From Tachypleus tridentatus (taxonomy: Eukaryota; Arthropoda; Merostomata; Xiphosura; Limulidae): a stretch of DNA of 64,000 nucleotides. Of this stretch, positions 38,073-55,000 are shown one piece after another. The translations under genes and the position numbers were made by a program. Location: assembly GCF_004210375.1 (NCBI RefSeq), contig NC_134827.1, forward strand, positions 100,425,285 to 100,489,284, in the 5' to 3' direction. Positions within the stretch are counted from its first letter, which is position 1; every line of letters begins with the position of its first letter. The notes beneath the pieces were generated by a model, which searched no databases, was not told where the DNA came from, and saw nothing but the letters and a program-made list of their open reading frames with translations.

Positions 38073-38612
38073 CTCTAGCGGCTAGTGTGTCTAACTGTGG
38101 ATTCGAAGGTCCAGGGTTTGTTTTCCGTTGCCGCAAAATCACACTAGGCTTATTGAAACCATGGCTGCTTTATAAGGGCCACTGTCAAATCCTACTATGC
38201 AATTAGAGTCAGCGGTAGGTGTTGTCGATTAGCTGCCTGCCTTTAAATCTATTAGTTTAAAATTACAAATGGCCCGGCATGGCCAAGCGCGTAAGGGGTG
38301 CGACTCGTAATCCGAGGGTCGCGGGTTCGCGCCCGGGTCGCGCTAAACATGCTCGCCCTCCCAGCCGTGGGGGCGTATAATGTGACGGTCAATCCCACTA
38401 TTCGTTGGTAAAAGAGTAGCCCAAGAGTTGGCGGTGGGTGGTGATGACTAGCTGCCTTCCCTCTAGTCTTACACTGCAAAATTCGGGACGGCTAGCACAG
38501 ATAGCCCTCGAGTAGCTTTGTGCGAAATTCCAAAACAAACAAACAAACAAAAAATTACAAACAAAGAACATGGGTACTTTGGGTAGCTGTCCGCGAATTT
38601 CAAAAACTAACA
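38073..38612 (+). mobile_element. Older degenerate SINE, split by a younger SINE
   Basis: Head-like TCTAGCGGCTAGTGTGTCTA and GTCCAGGGTTTG at the B-box position, then ACTGTCAAATCCTACTATGC and GAGTCAGCGGTAGGTGTTGT up to 38270. The remainder (ACTTTGGGTAGCTGTCCGCG and AATTTCAAAAACTAACAAA) resumes after 38561. The young SINE 38271-38550 sits inside it. Confidence 0.6.
38271..38550 (+). mobile_element. Young full-length SINE (family A), nested
   Basis: GGCCCGGCATGGCCAAGCGC head, B-box-like GGGTTCGCGCCCGGG, full body and tail of CAAACAAACAAACAA. The 11-bp duplication AAAATTACAAA occurs at 38259-38269 and 38551-38561. It is inserted in the older SINE listed at 38073-38612. Confidence 0.95.
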
Positions 38613-38886
38613 AACCCTTTTGTTACAAAACGTCAACCCTAGGTTCATAATTGTAGGCAATAAAAGAAAATATAATGCTTTATATCAAAAAGTATACAAA
38701 ACAGTTTGAGAGATAAATTTTCCTTCAATTTTTACATCAGGCCTATACACAAGGAAGGAGTGGACCAATAAGTACTACATTGCTAAACACATTGTTTGAA
38801 AAGGTTTTTATTTACACAATTTTTAAGATAGATTAATCTTATCGGTTATTATTATAAATCTGAAAAACAACTAACTGATTATCTCC

Positions 38887-39100
38887 ATTGCACCAAACAT
38901 GCTCGCCCTTTCAGCCGTGGGGGCGTTATTATGTGACGGTCAGTCCCACTATTCGTTGGTAAAAGAGTAGCTCAAGAGTTGGCGGTGGGTGGTGATGACT
39001 AGCTACCCTCCCTCTAGTCTTACACTGCTAAATTAGGGACGGCTAGCGCAAATACCCCTCGAGTAGCTTTGCGCGACATTCAAAAGACAAGCAAACAAAA
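38887..39100 (+). mobile_element. SINE (family A), 5' truncated
   Basis: Starts at ATTGCACCAAACATGCTCGC, lacking the tRNA-like head, and then follows the family body closely to AGCTTTGCGCGACATTCAAA with a short CAAGCAAACAAA tail. Confidence 0.9.
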
Positions 39101-40050
39101 TTAATAGATTAGGAAGTACAGACAGCGCCAATACTATCTCACTGGTTAAAACATTCAAGACAAATCTACACTCTTCAGAAGGAAGAGTACAGACAGACCA
39201 TTATGTAACTATAAGCACAACAACAACAAAACACTCGACGAGTCATCGTTAATTATTTTTTAATATAAAATTTAAAAAAACAAACCAGTACTCGTTGATT
39301 GTGCTTAGAATGTAGTTAGACAAAACAGTAGCTTACGATTTTTTTTACCTTGAATTTTAATGTCTTTAAATTTATACACTTTTACGTTACGAAGAAAACT
39401 GTGTATTATACGTAATACGAAAAGGAAATTAACGACTAATAGCGTATTTTAAATTAAATTTCTAATATTCAAAATATCTGATATAATTTAAATGATAAAA
39501 AACAACTAATCGTGATACACACATGTAGAAGGATATGACGTCATTTTATAAGCTAATACACCCAAACGTTTGTGTGAAAGTAAACATCTGAATTAATAAT
39601 GTAATATTAAACGTTATTGGTATGGCTAGCACAATGTATTTCATATATATTATAATACAAAAGAGAAAAATTAAAATACTGTATTGAAATGATTTAAAAT
39701 TAAGATACCAATAACCACATATCGTTGTTTTATTTTGTCAGTAGTGAGCAGTAATCTGGAGAGGCTTAAGTTAATTGTCAATGACTACTTTATTTTCTTC
39801 AATATGAATAATTCTATAATTAACTAAATGCCTTTTGAAAGGTAAGTAATACATAAATATGTATATGATATATTTTTGTAATTCACGCTTCGCTGTATCT
39901 CTTACAAAATAAGAAATGAAAGCTCGTGTTTGCAAAATTAGAGTGGAAAGCTGCACTCAATACATGCATCATTGCGCCGTACATTTGTTCAACCATATCT
40001 TAATTGGCGAACGTAATCATGAACACCATTCCAAACGGATTCTGACATTG
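39101..40050. other. Upstream flank of the alpha-tubulin gene
   Basis: Very AT-rich and without a recognisable gene or interspersed element. The proximal promoter starts at about 40060. Confidence 0.55.
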
Positions 40051-40060
40051 CAGTAAAATA

Positions 40061-40135
40061 CGTCACGTATTTCCACCAATCGTAGTTGCCAAGAGAACGG
40101 TATAAAACCAGTTGAACAGGCGTAGTTTGCATGTT
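40061..40135 (+). promoter_or_regulatory. TUBA: Alpha-tubulin core and proximal promoter
   Basis: A TATA box (TATAAAA, 40101-40107) stands about 30 bases before an initiator-like GTTAGTTC (start inferred near 40132). A CCAAT box lies at 40076-40080 and a CRE-like ACGTCACGT around 40060-40068. The arrangement CRE, CCAAT, TATA, Inr followed by a roughly 100-nt leader and the ATG is a coherent pol II promoter. Confidence 0.75.
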
Positions 40136-40231
40136 AGTTCGTTGAGAGTGTCGTAACTCAACTCATATACGAACGTTTGGCATTACTGAGTTTTTAGTCT
40201 TCCGTTGTAATAAAGGAGTTTGTTAGTCACA

Positions 40232-40234
<3 letters not shown>
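40132..40234 (+). CDS. TUBA: Alpha-tubulin exon 1: 5' UTR plus the ATG only
   Basis: Leader of about 100 nt (start inferred) ending CACAATG|GTAAGA. The only coding codon is the initiator ATG at 40232-40234; the donor follows immediately. An intron directly after the start codon is a familiar feature of animal alpha-tubulin genes. Intron 1 is 2025 bp. Confidence 0.9.
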
Positions 40235-44817
<4,583 letters not shown>

Positions 44818-44907
44818 AAGGAAGTCGCTGGTTCTCTGGCTGTTGTACTACAAGGGAACAAGCTTCAAAGAGCCTTATTTTAATTGATAAATATCGTAAC
44901 TTAAAGA

Positions 44908-44913
44908 AATAAA
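44908..44913 (+). other. TUBA: Alpha-tubulin polyadenylation signal
   Basis: AATAAA 90 bases after the stop, running straight into an A tract. A second, less canonical A-rich region follows within 60 bases. Confidence 0.65.
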
Positions 44914-47900
44914 AAAAAAAAAAATTCCAATAAGTTTTAATTGTGCTTTTTTTTTTCATATATCTGATATTTGTTACCACAAAACATCGCAACATGAATG
45001 AATTTAGGAGTTCTGAATAATTACTTGGAAAAGATCAACAGAAGCGTCCCGTTTTTATTAATTTATGTATTGTTTAAACTTACTTATGGGAACAATGTGA
45101 GACAAAATTTTCTAATAAATGTATATAACAGTAAACTAATAACCCTAATTAAGTATAATGAAGGGATTGAATTTAGAACACGTTAGATGCTACTTTGACA
45201 CGTTGCTTTGTCTTAAACAGGTTATGGGTTTGGCCCTCTGACCTAGGTTCTAATCGATGCGATACCACAAAATATTAGTTGCACATTTCAAATGTGGGCG
45301 CGTTATAATAGTAACAATCAATGGTGCAGCATGGGGGGGGATGATACGATATTATTAACTAGCTTTAAACTATAAAGTTACAGCTCTAATATTGAAACAA
45401 ATCTATGACTAGATACGCTACAAACATTTTGTTTCTATATTATGCTTGTACACAAGCGGTAGGCCTAACGTGTTTCACATGACTTCATGCATTATTTAAT
45501 ATTAAGTAAGTAAAAAGAATACAAGCGCATTTAAATAATAAAAACTACACTAATATAAATATTTTGTTCTGTATTTTTAATTATCTTAGACAGAAGAGGA
45601 GGGGAGATAACTCAAAAAACAAATCAGCTCGAATTATCTTAAATTTCATTACCATCTCATCAGGCAAGCTTCCTTAATATAAAAAGGGGGGGGGGTGGAA
45701 GATAAAGATTTTGACTTTTCTATATCCGCCTTATCATAATAAGGCTTTAAGGAAACCTTTTAATTGACTTCACGTTATCCAATTAGGGACACAGGAAGAA
45801 TTATAAAATCTTTTGCCGGATTTCTTACAGGCTGAACAATAGTCAGTGTGGGCACATCCTGGAATTTAACTTCACATAGGTCCATGTGAATAACAATGCG
45901 TCTGTATATTATATTACAGGTGCACCTCACTGTTAAAAGGGAAGGCGAGAGGTATCTATACGTTTTGTTTTTTATTAAAGTGTCGCGTTTCCCTCGTGCT
46001 AGGCTGGTTCTGTCATCTGGTGCTTTCTCGTGTAGTGTCTGCGTATGTTTCTACTTTAAGAAAGATTCAACACTCGACAAAGATAAATAAGTTGCGTAGT
46101 TGAAATCATTTAAAATAAGTTTAAATTGTGACAGCAACTAAAATAGCTTAATGTCTGGTAACCAAATATTTCTTGTCTTTAAACCTATTTAGTTAAAAAC
46201 CAATTTTTCCCGAAGTTTGTACTTTAATATTAACTTTCTTCCTTTTTTCGCATTCTTAATTTAAACTATTTTTATTATAACAACTCTTTTATGGTTATCG
46301 CGTTGGTGTTTATTCCACATACGGCTGATTTTAAATATCGTTTACTAACGGTTCAGTCGAAGTATTGTATCACGCTGGTTAATCTCTGTTTTTGCCGTCA
46401 AAATATCGAACTAATCGAAGAATTATTGTAATTAACAGCAAACATAACGTTAATTTGTTTCTTTTTGGAAATTTTGCGATATACTTCAGTGATCCTACAA
46501 CTAACAAAATCGGAGGTAAATAGTAGTTCATCGCATAAATTATATTGAGAAGTGTCTTCAAATATCCAATGGGAACGTGTTTACTACATATACATTTATA
46601 GGATTACTAAAAATAACATTTCGAACTTTTACCAGAACTAAAGATGCTTGCGCCCTCTATTGATTATTTAAGTAATTTTATGGATTTTCAACATTAAGTC
46701 AAGATGTACTGAGGTACTGTATTATCTTGTGGCAACAGACTTGTTAAATTGGAATTTTTGTTGTTGCACAATCAGATTAAGTAGAAATTCGGATGTGTTC
46801 TCGCAATTTTATGTCATTTGTTGAATACGGCAGTGAAGAGCAGTCATAAGCTAAAAAAACAACACAAAAATATGTGAATATTGTCATTTCTTAAAAACTG
46901 GCAGATTAGAGGTGACTTCCAAATCCTTTTCTTGTCATAAAACTTGCCATGTGAATTAAAATTGAGCAGGACATTTGATTAATGCATATTAATTTGGTAC
47001 TGAATCGTATGATGGCTTATAAGACCACCTTGTACATAACTTCAATTTTGCTTCCCATATAATTGGTGAGGGTAACTATTATAGAAACAAAAGCTATATG
47101 TAGGACAATGTTGGCTAGTGTTCCCCTTATTTGTTTTATTATACTCTTAACGACCATATTAGATACAATTTGCCTATCCTGCTTTGTGGAAGGTAATAAC
47201 TGATGTACTTAACTGATTAGGTACCCGTGTCCTTAAATTAAAATTAAAAAATCCTATAGAAATGAAAATATATCCTCGTTCGGCTCTTTTTGTATCTGTC
47301 TTCCCAGGCAAAGATTCAATGACAGAAATAGTCTATATTAACTTCTGGACAAATTCCAGTTACTGTACCAACAACTACAATAACTGAGCCAGCAAACTGT
47401 TGGTGATGGATCTTAAGACAAATAACACATAATGGATCAACAAAATGACATGCTATTAAATTCACAAATTTATTGAAACAAACTTTGGGCAAATAATAAT
47501 AAAATGACACTTGTTGTTCAGTGGACAAGTCTAATTATTAAGGTGTAGCACGAATAGTTACCCCATTTTTAGTTACAACCTCAATTTCTACAGAAGTTTA
47601 CCTTTTTTAACAGGTTGTCTTACCCATCATAAACACAGACGATAACTCGTCTAAGCCGATCAGTAACACAGTGCCACAGACGAGTTAATTCGTTCTCAAA
47701 AATACCTACCTTCAATGCTAAATGTCAGCACCATACATGCATTTGACCTACTTACAAATTGATTCATTTTCGATCCAAAATGGCGTCACGGAAAAAGTTA
47801 CACAATGAAGAAGCATTAGAGTTGTTTTGTAGCAGCTGAAATACTTGGCAGTCAACAGGTTAAACTGAATGATATCTCTGAGTAATCATGTACATACCCT

Positions 47901-49004
47901 TTTATCAATAATATTACATACATCATCAGTAATTAGAAAGAAAGCTACCCATATTAGTATCACAGACAGAAGAATGCCATGTCAGTCATCAAACTCAGTA
48001 GTCGCAATCCATAAGTGTTATATTCTATATAACAAAAATGTTTAGCAGTCATAATGTATGTGAACATGATTCATTAGTGTCATGTTCCACACCAGGAATG
48101 TAGAATGTGAAGTTAAACAGTTTTAAAATAACTGTTAAACAGTTTGGATGCCACATATGCCTTTTCTTCTCTTACACAATGTTCCTTTTTACAGCTACAG
48201 TGTCTTCACACTTATACCAAGAAAAGATGACACAAACATTACTTATACTGTGGCCATACTAGAATTTTGGATGGCACGAAATCATAAAATATTTTAAAAT
48301 TTGTAGCCTGTTTTCTTGCCTTGGTTTTACAGCAATAAAGGTTAGTAAAATAAACATCAAACATTCTGTCAGACGCAAATAAATGTCTACATGCAGTACT
48401 TTCTGAACCCACGATAAGATATTTCATGGTAATTAACTCCTGCCGACAGGAATTTAAGATTCTGGCATGAACTATAAGATGTTGAATAAAATTAATGCAC
48501 TCACACTAGAAACATATGCAGTTATTAATTAAAAAATGTTATTTATTTTCATTACAAGGTGACTTTGAAATTTAACTAAATCTTTCTACACAAAACTAAT
48601 TCCTCTTTCACAATATTAAGTTTGTGTTCAACCAGTAAGTTTCAACATTTCTTATGTTGAACACTGTAGCTCTAATGACAATTCTAATATAGTTAACAAT
48701 ACAAAAATAATTCTTTCATACTAATCCCAATCAATAATTCTTAGTTATTTTATAAGTGAAAAATTAAGCAGTTCTGTATATTGTTTTTAATGAATTCAAA
48801 GCAAAGAACGACGGTACCAAAAATAATACATCAAGCTGTCACAGTCTTAGGTAGGCTTATTAAAAGCTATGACAACCAACAGATAAAACTGTCACAGTGT
48901 ACAGAATTCAACACACAGATTATGTAGCTATTAAAATCCTTTATCATTAGAAACGTACAGATTCATTAAATTATTAGTTTGTTAATTAAAAGTCACAAAG
49001 TTGT
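44914..49004. other. Convergent intergenic region between alpha-tubulin and OGG1
   Basis: About 4 kb in which the two genes point at each other. I see no gene. Short frames (for example at 45896-46090 +, 46379-46561 -, 47316-47528 -) lack recognisable motifs. A degenerate SINE-like piece is listed at 45205-45350. A TTTATT at 48542-48547 could be the OGG1 poly(A) signal on the minus strand. Confidence 0.55.
45205..45350 (+). mobile_element. Possible degenerate SINE remnant
   Basis: GGTTCTAATCGATGC sits where a B-box would be, and GTGGGCGCGTTATAATAGTA followed by ACAATCAATGG resembles the family A body (GGGGGCGTTATAATGTGACG, GTCAATCCC). The rest is lost. Confidence 0.4.
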
Positions 49005-49058
49005 TTATTTGGAAATTCTCTTCTCTTTAAACTTCTTCAGATCAGCCGAAAATAGCAC
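49005..49058 (-). CDS. OGG1: OGG1 last coding exon
   Basis: Acceptor GTGTTAAACCAG, then 17 codons [17 protein letters not shown] and stop TAA (49007-49005). VLFSADL is the conserved C-terminal helix that includes the Phe stacking on the flipped base. The short Lys-rich tail [10 protein letters not shown] could assist nuclear import. The 42-bp array lies in the intron just before it. Confidence 0.93.
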   Translation of the reverse strand: MLFSADLKKFKEKRISK

Positions 49059-52000
49059 CTGGTTTAACACAACAGTAAAAAATATTAAGTATCATTACAT
49101 AAAACCTATGGTTAACCTATTTATCATATATTCTGTGCTATAAATAACTTATCAGAGAGAAACGCAAATTACAAATGAAACTGAAAACAGATCGATATAG
49201 CAAAGACCTATAACTTTGCTTACAGCACACATGAAGTATCAGGACCTCTGAAATATTCATCATGTCAAAAAACTAATTATCTTTTAGTATATGATTTCAC
49301 GACTCATTTGATGACACATCCAGCAACAAGACTCAGTCTGCTACCATTTCTGATGACTTAACCAGAAACAAGACTCAGTCTGCTACCATTTCTGATGACA
49401 CATCCAGAAACAAGACCCAATCTGCTACCATTTCTGATGACTCTTCCAGAAACAAGACTCAGTCTACTACCATTTCTGATGACACCACCAGAAACAAGAC
49501 TCAATCTGCTACTATTTCTGATGACACCACCAGAAACAAGACTCAATCTGCTACCATTTCTGATGACACATCCAGAAACAAGACTCAATCTGCTACCATT
49601 TCTGATGACACATCCAGAAACAAGACTCAATCTGCTACCATTTCTGATGACACATCCAGAAACAAGACTCAGTCTGCTACCATTTCTGATGACACATCCA
49701 GAAACAAGACTCAGTCTGCTACCATTTCTGATGACACATCCAGAAACAAGACTCAGTCTGCTACCATTTCTGATGACACATCCAGAAACAAGACTCAGTC
49801 TGCTACCATTTCTGATGACACATCCAGAAATAAGACTCAGTCTGCTACCATTTCTGATGACACATCCAGAAACAAGACTCAGTCTGCTACCATTTCTGAT
49901 GACACATCCAGAAATGACTCAATCTGCTACCATTTCTGATGACACATCCAGAAACAAGACTCAGTCTGCTACCATTTCTGATGACACATCCAGAAATGAC
50001 TCAATCTGCTACCATTTCTGATGACACATCCAGAAACAAGACTCAGTCTGCTACCATTTCTGATGACACATCCAGAAACAAGACTCAGTCTGCTACCATT
50101 TCTGATGACACATCCAGAAATGACTCAATCTGCTACCATTTCTGATGACACATCCAGAAACAAGACTCAGTCTGCTACCATTTCTGATGACACATCCAGA
50201 AATGACTCAATCTGCTACCATTTCTGATGACACATCCAGAAACAAGACTCAATCTGCTACCATTTCTGATGACACATCCAGAAACAAGACTCAGTCTGCT
50301 ACCATTTCTGATGACACATCCAGAAACAAGACTCAATCTGCTACCATTTCTGATGACACATCCAGAAACATGACTCAATCTGCTACCATTTCTGATGACA
50401 CACCCAGAAATGACTCAATCTGCTACCATTTCTGATGACACATCCAGAAACAAGACTCAGTCTGCTACCATTTCTGATGACACATCCAGAAATAAGACTC
50501 AGTCTGCTACCATTTCTGATGACACATCCAGAAACAAGACTCAGTCTGCTACCATTTCTGATGACACATCCAGAAACAAGACTCAGTCTGCTACCATTTC
50601 TGATGACACATCCAGAAATGACTCAATCTGCTACCATTTCTGATGACACATCCAGAAACAAGACTCAGTCTGCTACCATTTCTGATGACACATCCAGAAA
50701 TGACTCAATCTGCTACCATTTCTGATGACACATCCAGAAACAAGACTCAATCTGCTACCATTTCTGATGACACATCCAGAAACAAGACTCAGTCTGCTAC
50801 CATTTCTGATGACACATCCAGAAATGACTCAATCTGCTACCATTGCTGATGACACATCCAGAAACAAGACTCAATCTGCTACCATTTCTGATGACACATC
50901 CAGAAACAAGACTCAATCTGCTACCATTTCTGATGACACATCCAGAAACAAGACTCAGTCTACTACTACTTCTGATAGGTATAATCAACACCATCTGGAT
51001 TTTTGTTTTCCACAAACACTTTCCTTTCTTTAATTATCACCCTCTGGCAAATATTAATGCAATTATTCTGGTACATAAGAAAAGTTAGTAAAAGAGAAAA
51101 AACAAAACAAAACAAAACTATACTTACGGAATGAGCCCAGCCTGCATAATCTCCAAATCGCTCCCTAAAAAAGTTACCTGTAGCAAGAAAACATTAATGA
51201 ATGAAAGCAAACACTCAATATAAATTTACTTTCATTTGCTAATATGTACAGCACTCTTCTATTCCCACTAATATGGAAATACCTACTTATTTTTTAGTAA
51301 TATGCAAATATCAGATGTTCATGCATTTTACTACAAATAGCTCTAGATTAACATTCTAGGTTGGTTATGTACAATAAGCACAATTGGGTTAACAGAATTG
51401 CACATCCTTACCCAAACCCTAAATGAATGTAAAATCTAAAAGGCTTTAGTAACTACTGAATAACAATTTTGATTGAAAAAAATGTGATATAAATATTTGA
51501 GCTATATTAACTAGTAAAACTTTATATCATTAAAAGATTACAAAACTGTACCACCTCAATGTACTTAAAAATTTAATATTCACATAAAAACAGAGTAAGT
51601 ACATGATAAACAAAATCAGTTTAACACTAAAAACAAATGATGAACATAGAACCACAATGACAATTTGGAGAACAAAAACAGGTATTACCAGTCACTCACC
51701 AACTTGTGAGTATACCTTATCCGTTAGTGATTTTGTAGCCTTTAAATGATGAAGATAATCTCGAACAGTGATCTGCCAAACATGAGTGTCAATAGGTATT
51801 GCACCCGGTTTGTCTAAGGACATCAAGCATACACAGTCTGCTACCTACGTGTTAACAAAGATAAATAATTACTTTCAAAACTGAGGTTTCATATAAAAAC
51901 GATTTTCTTTTCTCTTTCACTTTGAAATCCACAAGAAGTTCGACAATTACAAATACAAACTATATCCACAATCCATTAATAATCAGTTGATTAAATAATA

Positions 52001-55000
52001 ACGTCAACTGCCACTAAAACATAAGCCAATAAAAGTGGATTTACTTGCGATACCTTCCAGGTTTTCTCTAAGAATGCCATAACAGCAACAAAGTATATGT
52101 TACTAGATCCAGAATAAAAACTGATTCAATAATTTTCTTAAAGAATTATTTAATATTGTTTTAGTCAGCATTAGTTTTATTATAACTGTGCAATAGATAA
52201 GTATACTTCCATGGAATTTAAGCTTTTGACAGAATTAAGAAAAACAGTGGATACTTTTATGGAACGATACACGTACAGACTTTATTAGTAAAAGTACGAC
52301 ATTTTCCATAGAGATATTTTTCCATCTTACTCTTAACTAGCAGTTTAAAACAGTTGAGTAGTATAGAAGCTTACAAATAATAAAAAAAAATTGAACCTTT
52401 GCTCCAACTCCTGGGAGTTGCATCAAAGCAGTTCTAGCCTCTTCATAAGGAATTTTTCTTAGTGATTCCAGCCACTCAGGTGAAAGGTTCTTAGGTGATA
52501 TGTTTTAGCTGTCGAGCTAATATATTTAGCTCTGTATCCAAACCCCAGTTTCACAAGTTCTTGTTCTACAGTCTCACCTGCAAGAGCTTCTACTGAAGGA
52601 AAATTATAAAACAGCCTTCCATTCACTTCAAGTAGTTTGGATCCATATTTTTCACACAGTTTTCTACCATACTTGTAATTCTGGAACAGATAAACATTCC
52701 TTAAAAAAAAGTAGAACTCTTGGTGGAATGGAGTAACGGGAATCATTTTGGATATGGTTACAATACAGTGATGACTTGTATTATCTAAAATACTTTCAAA
52801 GTTGTATCAAAGTAAGCATGAGAACTATTTAAGTAATTTGGTTTGATTTTTTAAACATTTTTTATAAATTCCTACTACAAGTCTTGAAATATTGAATGAA
52901 CTTGAACAACAGAACTATAGACCTAAAAACCCTATAACTATATACAGTAAAATGTCTTTGTATGCTGAAATTACATATACTTTTAAGGCTCCAATAATGT
53001 TAACATCAGAACCTTATGCACACCATTCCACTGTTATAAAAATCCTAGTTATGATTTTTGTAGCATTAAGGTGTCTTTTCACCAAGTTTTCTATAGACTT
53101 CAGTTCACTGTGTTTCTAAGAATGATGGAATCTGCCTGTACTTGTTAGTAGTCAAGGTTCCATCACTTTTTGTAGAATGCTGCCTCAAACTCTCAGCGGT
53201 CTGTCACCACTCTATCCTGTAGATGTACATTTACTACTACTACTGCATTCATCTTTCTACTATCAAACAACCTGTTAGTTATTGTTTCCAAACAGTTTGA
53301 GTTTGGATCAATCTGCAAGTAACTTATGTCTCTAATCTTGTTCATTTCACGATGTATGGTTCAATGCCCATTTCAATCTTCTGGTCACCGTTTTATTAGC
53401 AGTGATGTTCAAACCTCAACTGAAAAAAGATCATGCTAACTTGGACCTTCTGGTCTCGAAATTCATACCTATTGTAAAGAATATACCTTGAAATACTTTT
53501 AACATCACTTTTAGGTGAGTTTTGGTTTTCAACCACTTCCATTATTAACAGTGTTGGTTTCACACACACTTCTTTAGACTCTTCTATATATCTTAACCCC
53601 TTCCATTATTAACAGTGTTGGCTTCACACACACTTCTTTAGACTCTTCTATATATCTTAACCCCTTCCATTATTTAGTGTTGGCTTCACAGACACTTCTT
53701 TAGACTCTTCTATATATCTTAACCCCTTCCATTATTAACAGTGTTGGTTTCACACACACTTCTTTAGATTCTTCTATATATCTCAACCACTTCCATTATT
53801 AACAATGTTGGTTTCACACACACTTCTTTAGACTCTTCTATATATCTTAACCCCTTCCATTATTAACAGTGTTGGTTTCACACACACTTCTTTAGACTCT
53901 TCTATATATCTTAACCACTTCCATTATTAACAGTGTTGGTTTCACACACACTTCTTTAGATTCTTCTATATATCTTAACCCCTTCCATTATTAACAGTGT
54001 TGGTTTCACACTCACTTCTTTAGACTCTTCTATATATCTTAACCACTTCCATTATTAACAGTGTTGGTTTCACACACACTTCTTTAGACTCCTCTATATA
54101 TCTTAACCCTTCCATTATTAACGGTGTTGGTTTCACACACTTCTTTAGACTCCTCTATATATCTTAACCCTTCCATTATTAACAGTGTTGGTTTCACACA
54201 CACTTCTTTAGACTCTTCTATATATCTTAACCCCTTCCATTATTAACAGTGTTGGTTTCACACACACTTCTTTAGACTCCTCTATATATCTTAACCACTT
54301 CCATTATTAACAGTGTTGGTTTCACACACACTTCTTTAGACTCTTCTATATATCTTAACCCCTTCCATTATTAACAATGTTGGTTTCACACACACTTCTT
54401 TAGACTCTTCTATATATCTTAACCACTTCCATTATTAACAGTGTTGGATTCACACACACTTCTTTAGACTCTTCTATATATGTTAACCCCTTTCATTATT
54501 AACAGTGTTGGTTTCACACTCACTTCTTTAGATTCTTCTATATATCTTAACCACTTCCATTATTAACAGTGTTGGATTCACACACACTTCTTTAGACTCT
54601 TCTATATATGTTAACCCCTTCCATTATTAACAGTGTTGGTTTCACACTCACTTCTTTAGATTCTTCTATATATCTTAACCACTTCCATTATTAACAGTGT
54701 TGGTTTCACACTCACTTCTTTAGACTCTTCTATATATCTTAACCACTTCCATTATTAACAGTGTTGGATTCACACACACTTCTTTAGACTCTTCTATATA
54801 TCTTAACCACTTCCATTATTAACAGTGTTGGTTTCACACACACTTCTTTAGACTCTTCTATATATCTTAACCCCTTCCATTATTAACAGTGTTGGTTTCA
54901 CACACACTTCTTTAGACTCTTCTATATATCTTAACCACTTCCATTATTAACAGTGTTGGTTTCACACACACTTCTTTAGACTCTTCTATATATCTTAACC

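Noticed and set aside
47779-47838. Short + frame MASRKKLHNEEALELFCSS resembling the start of some transposase proteins
   Set aside because: Only 19 codons before a stop, with no continuation in other frames and no terminal repeats recognised; too short to call.
49358-51088. Overlapping Ser/Thr-rich frames with many N-x-T/S sequons on both strands
   Set aside because: Shadow of the 42-bp array in the last OGG1 intron; the 40-bp units break every frame.
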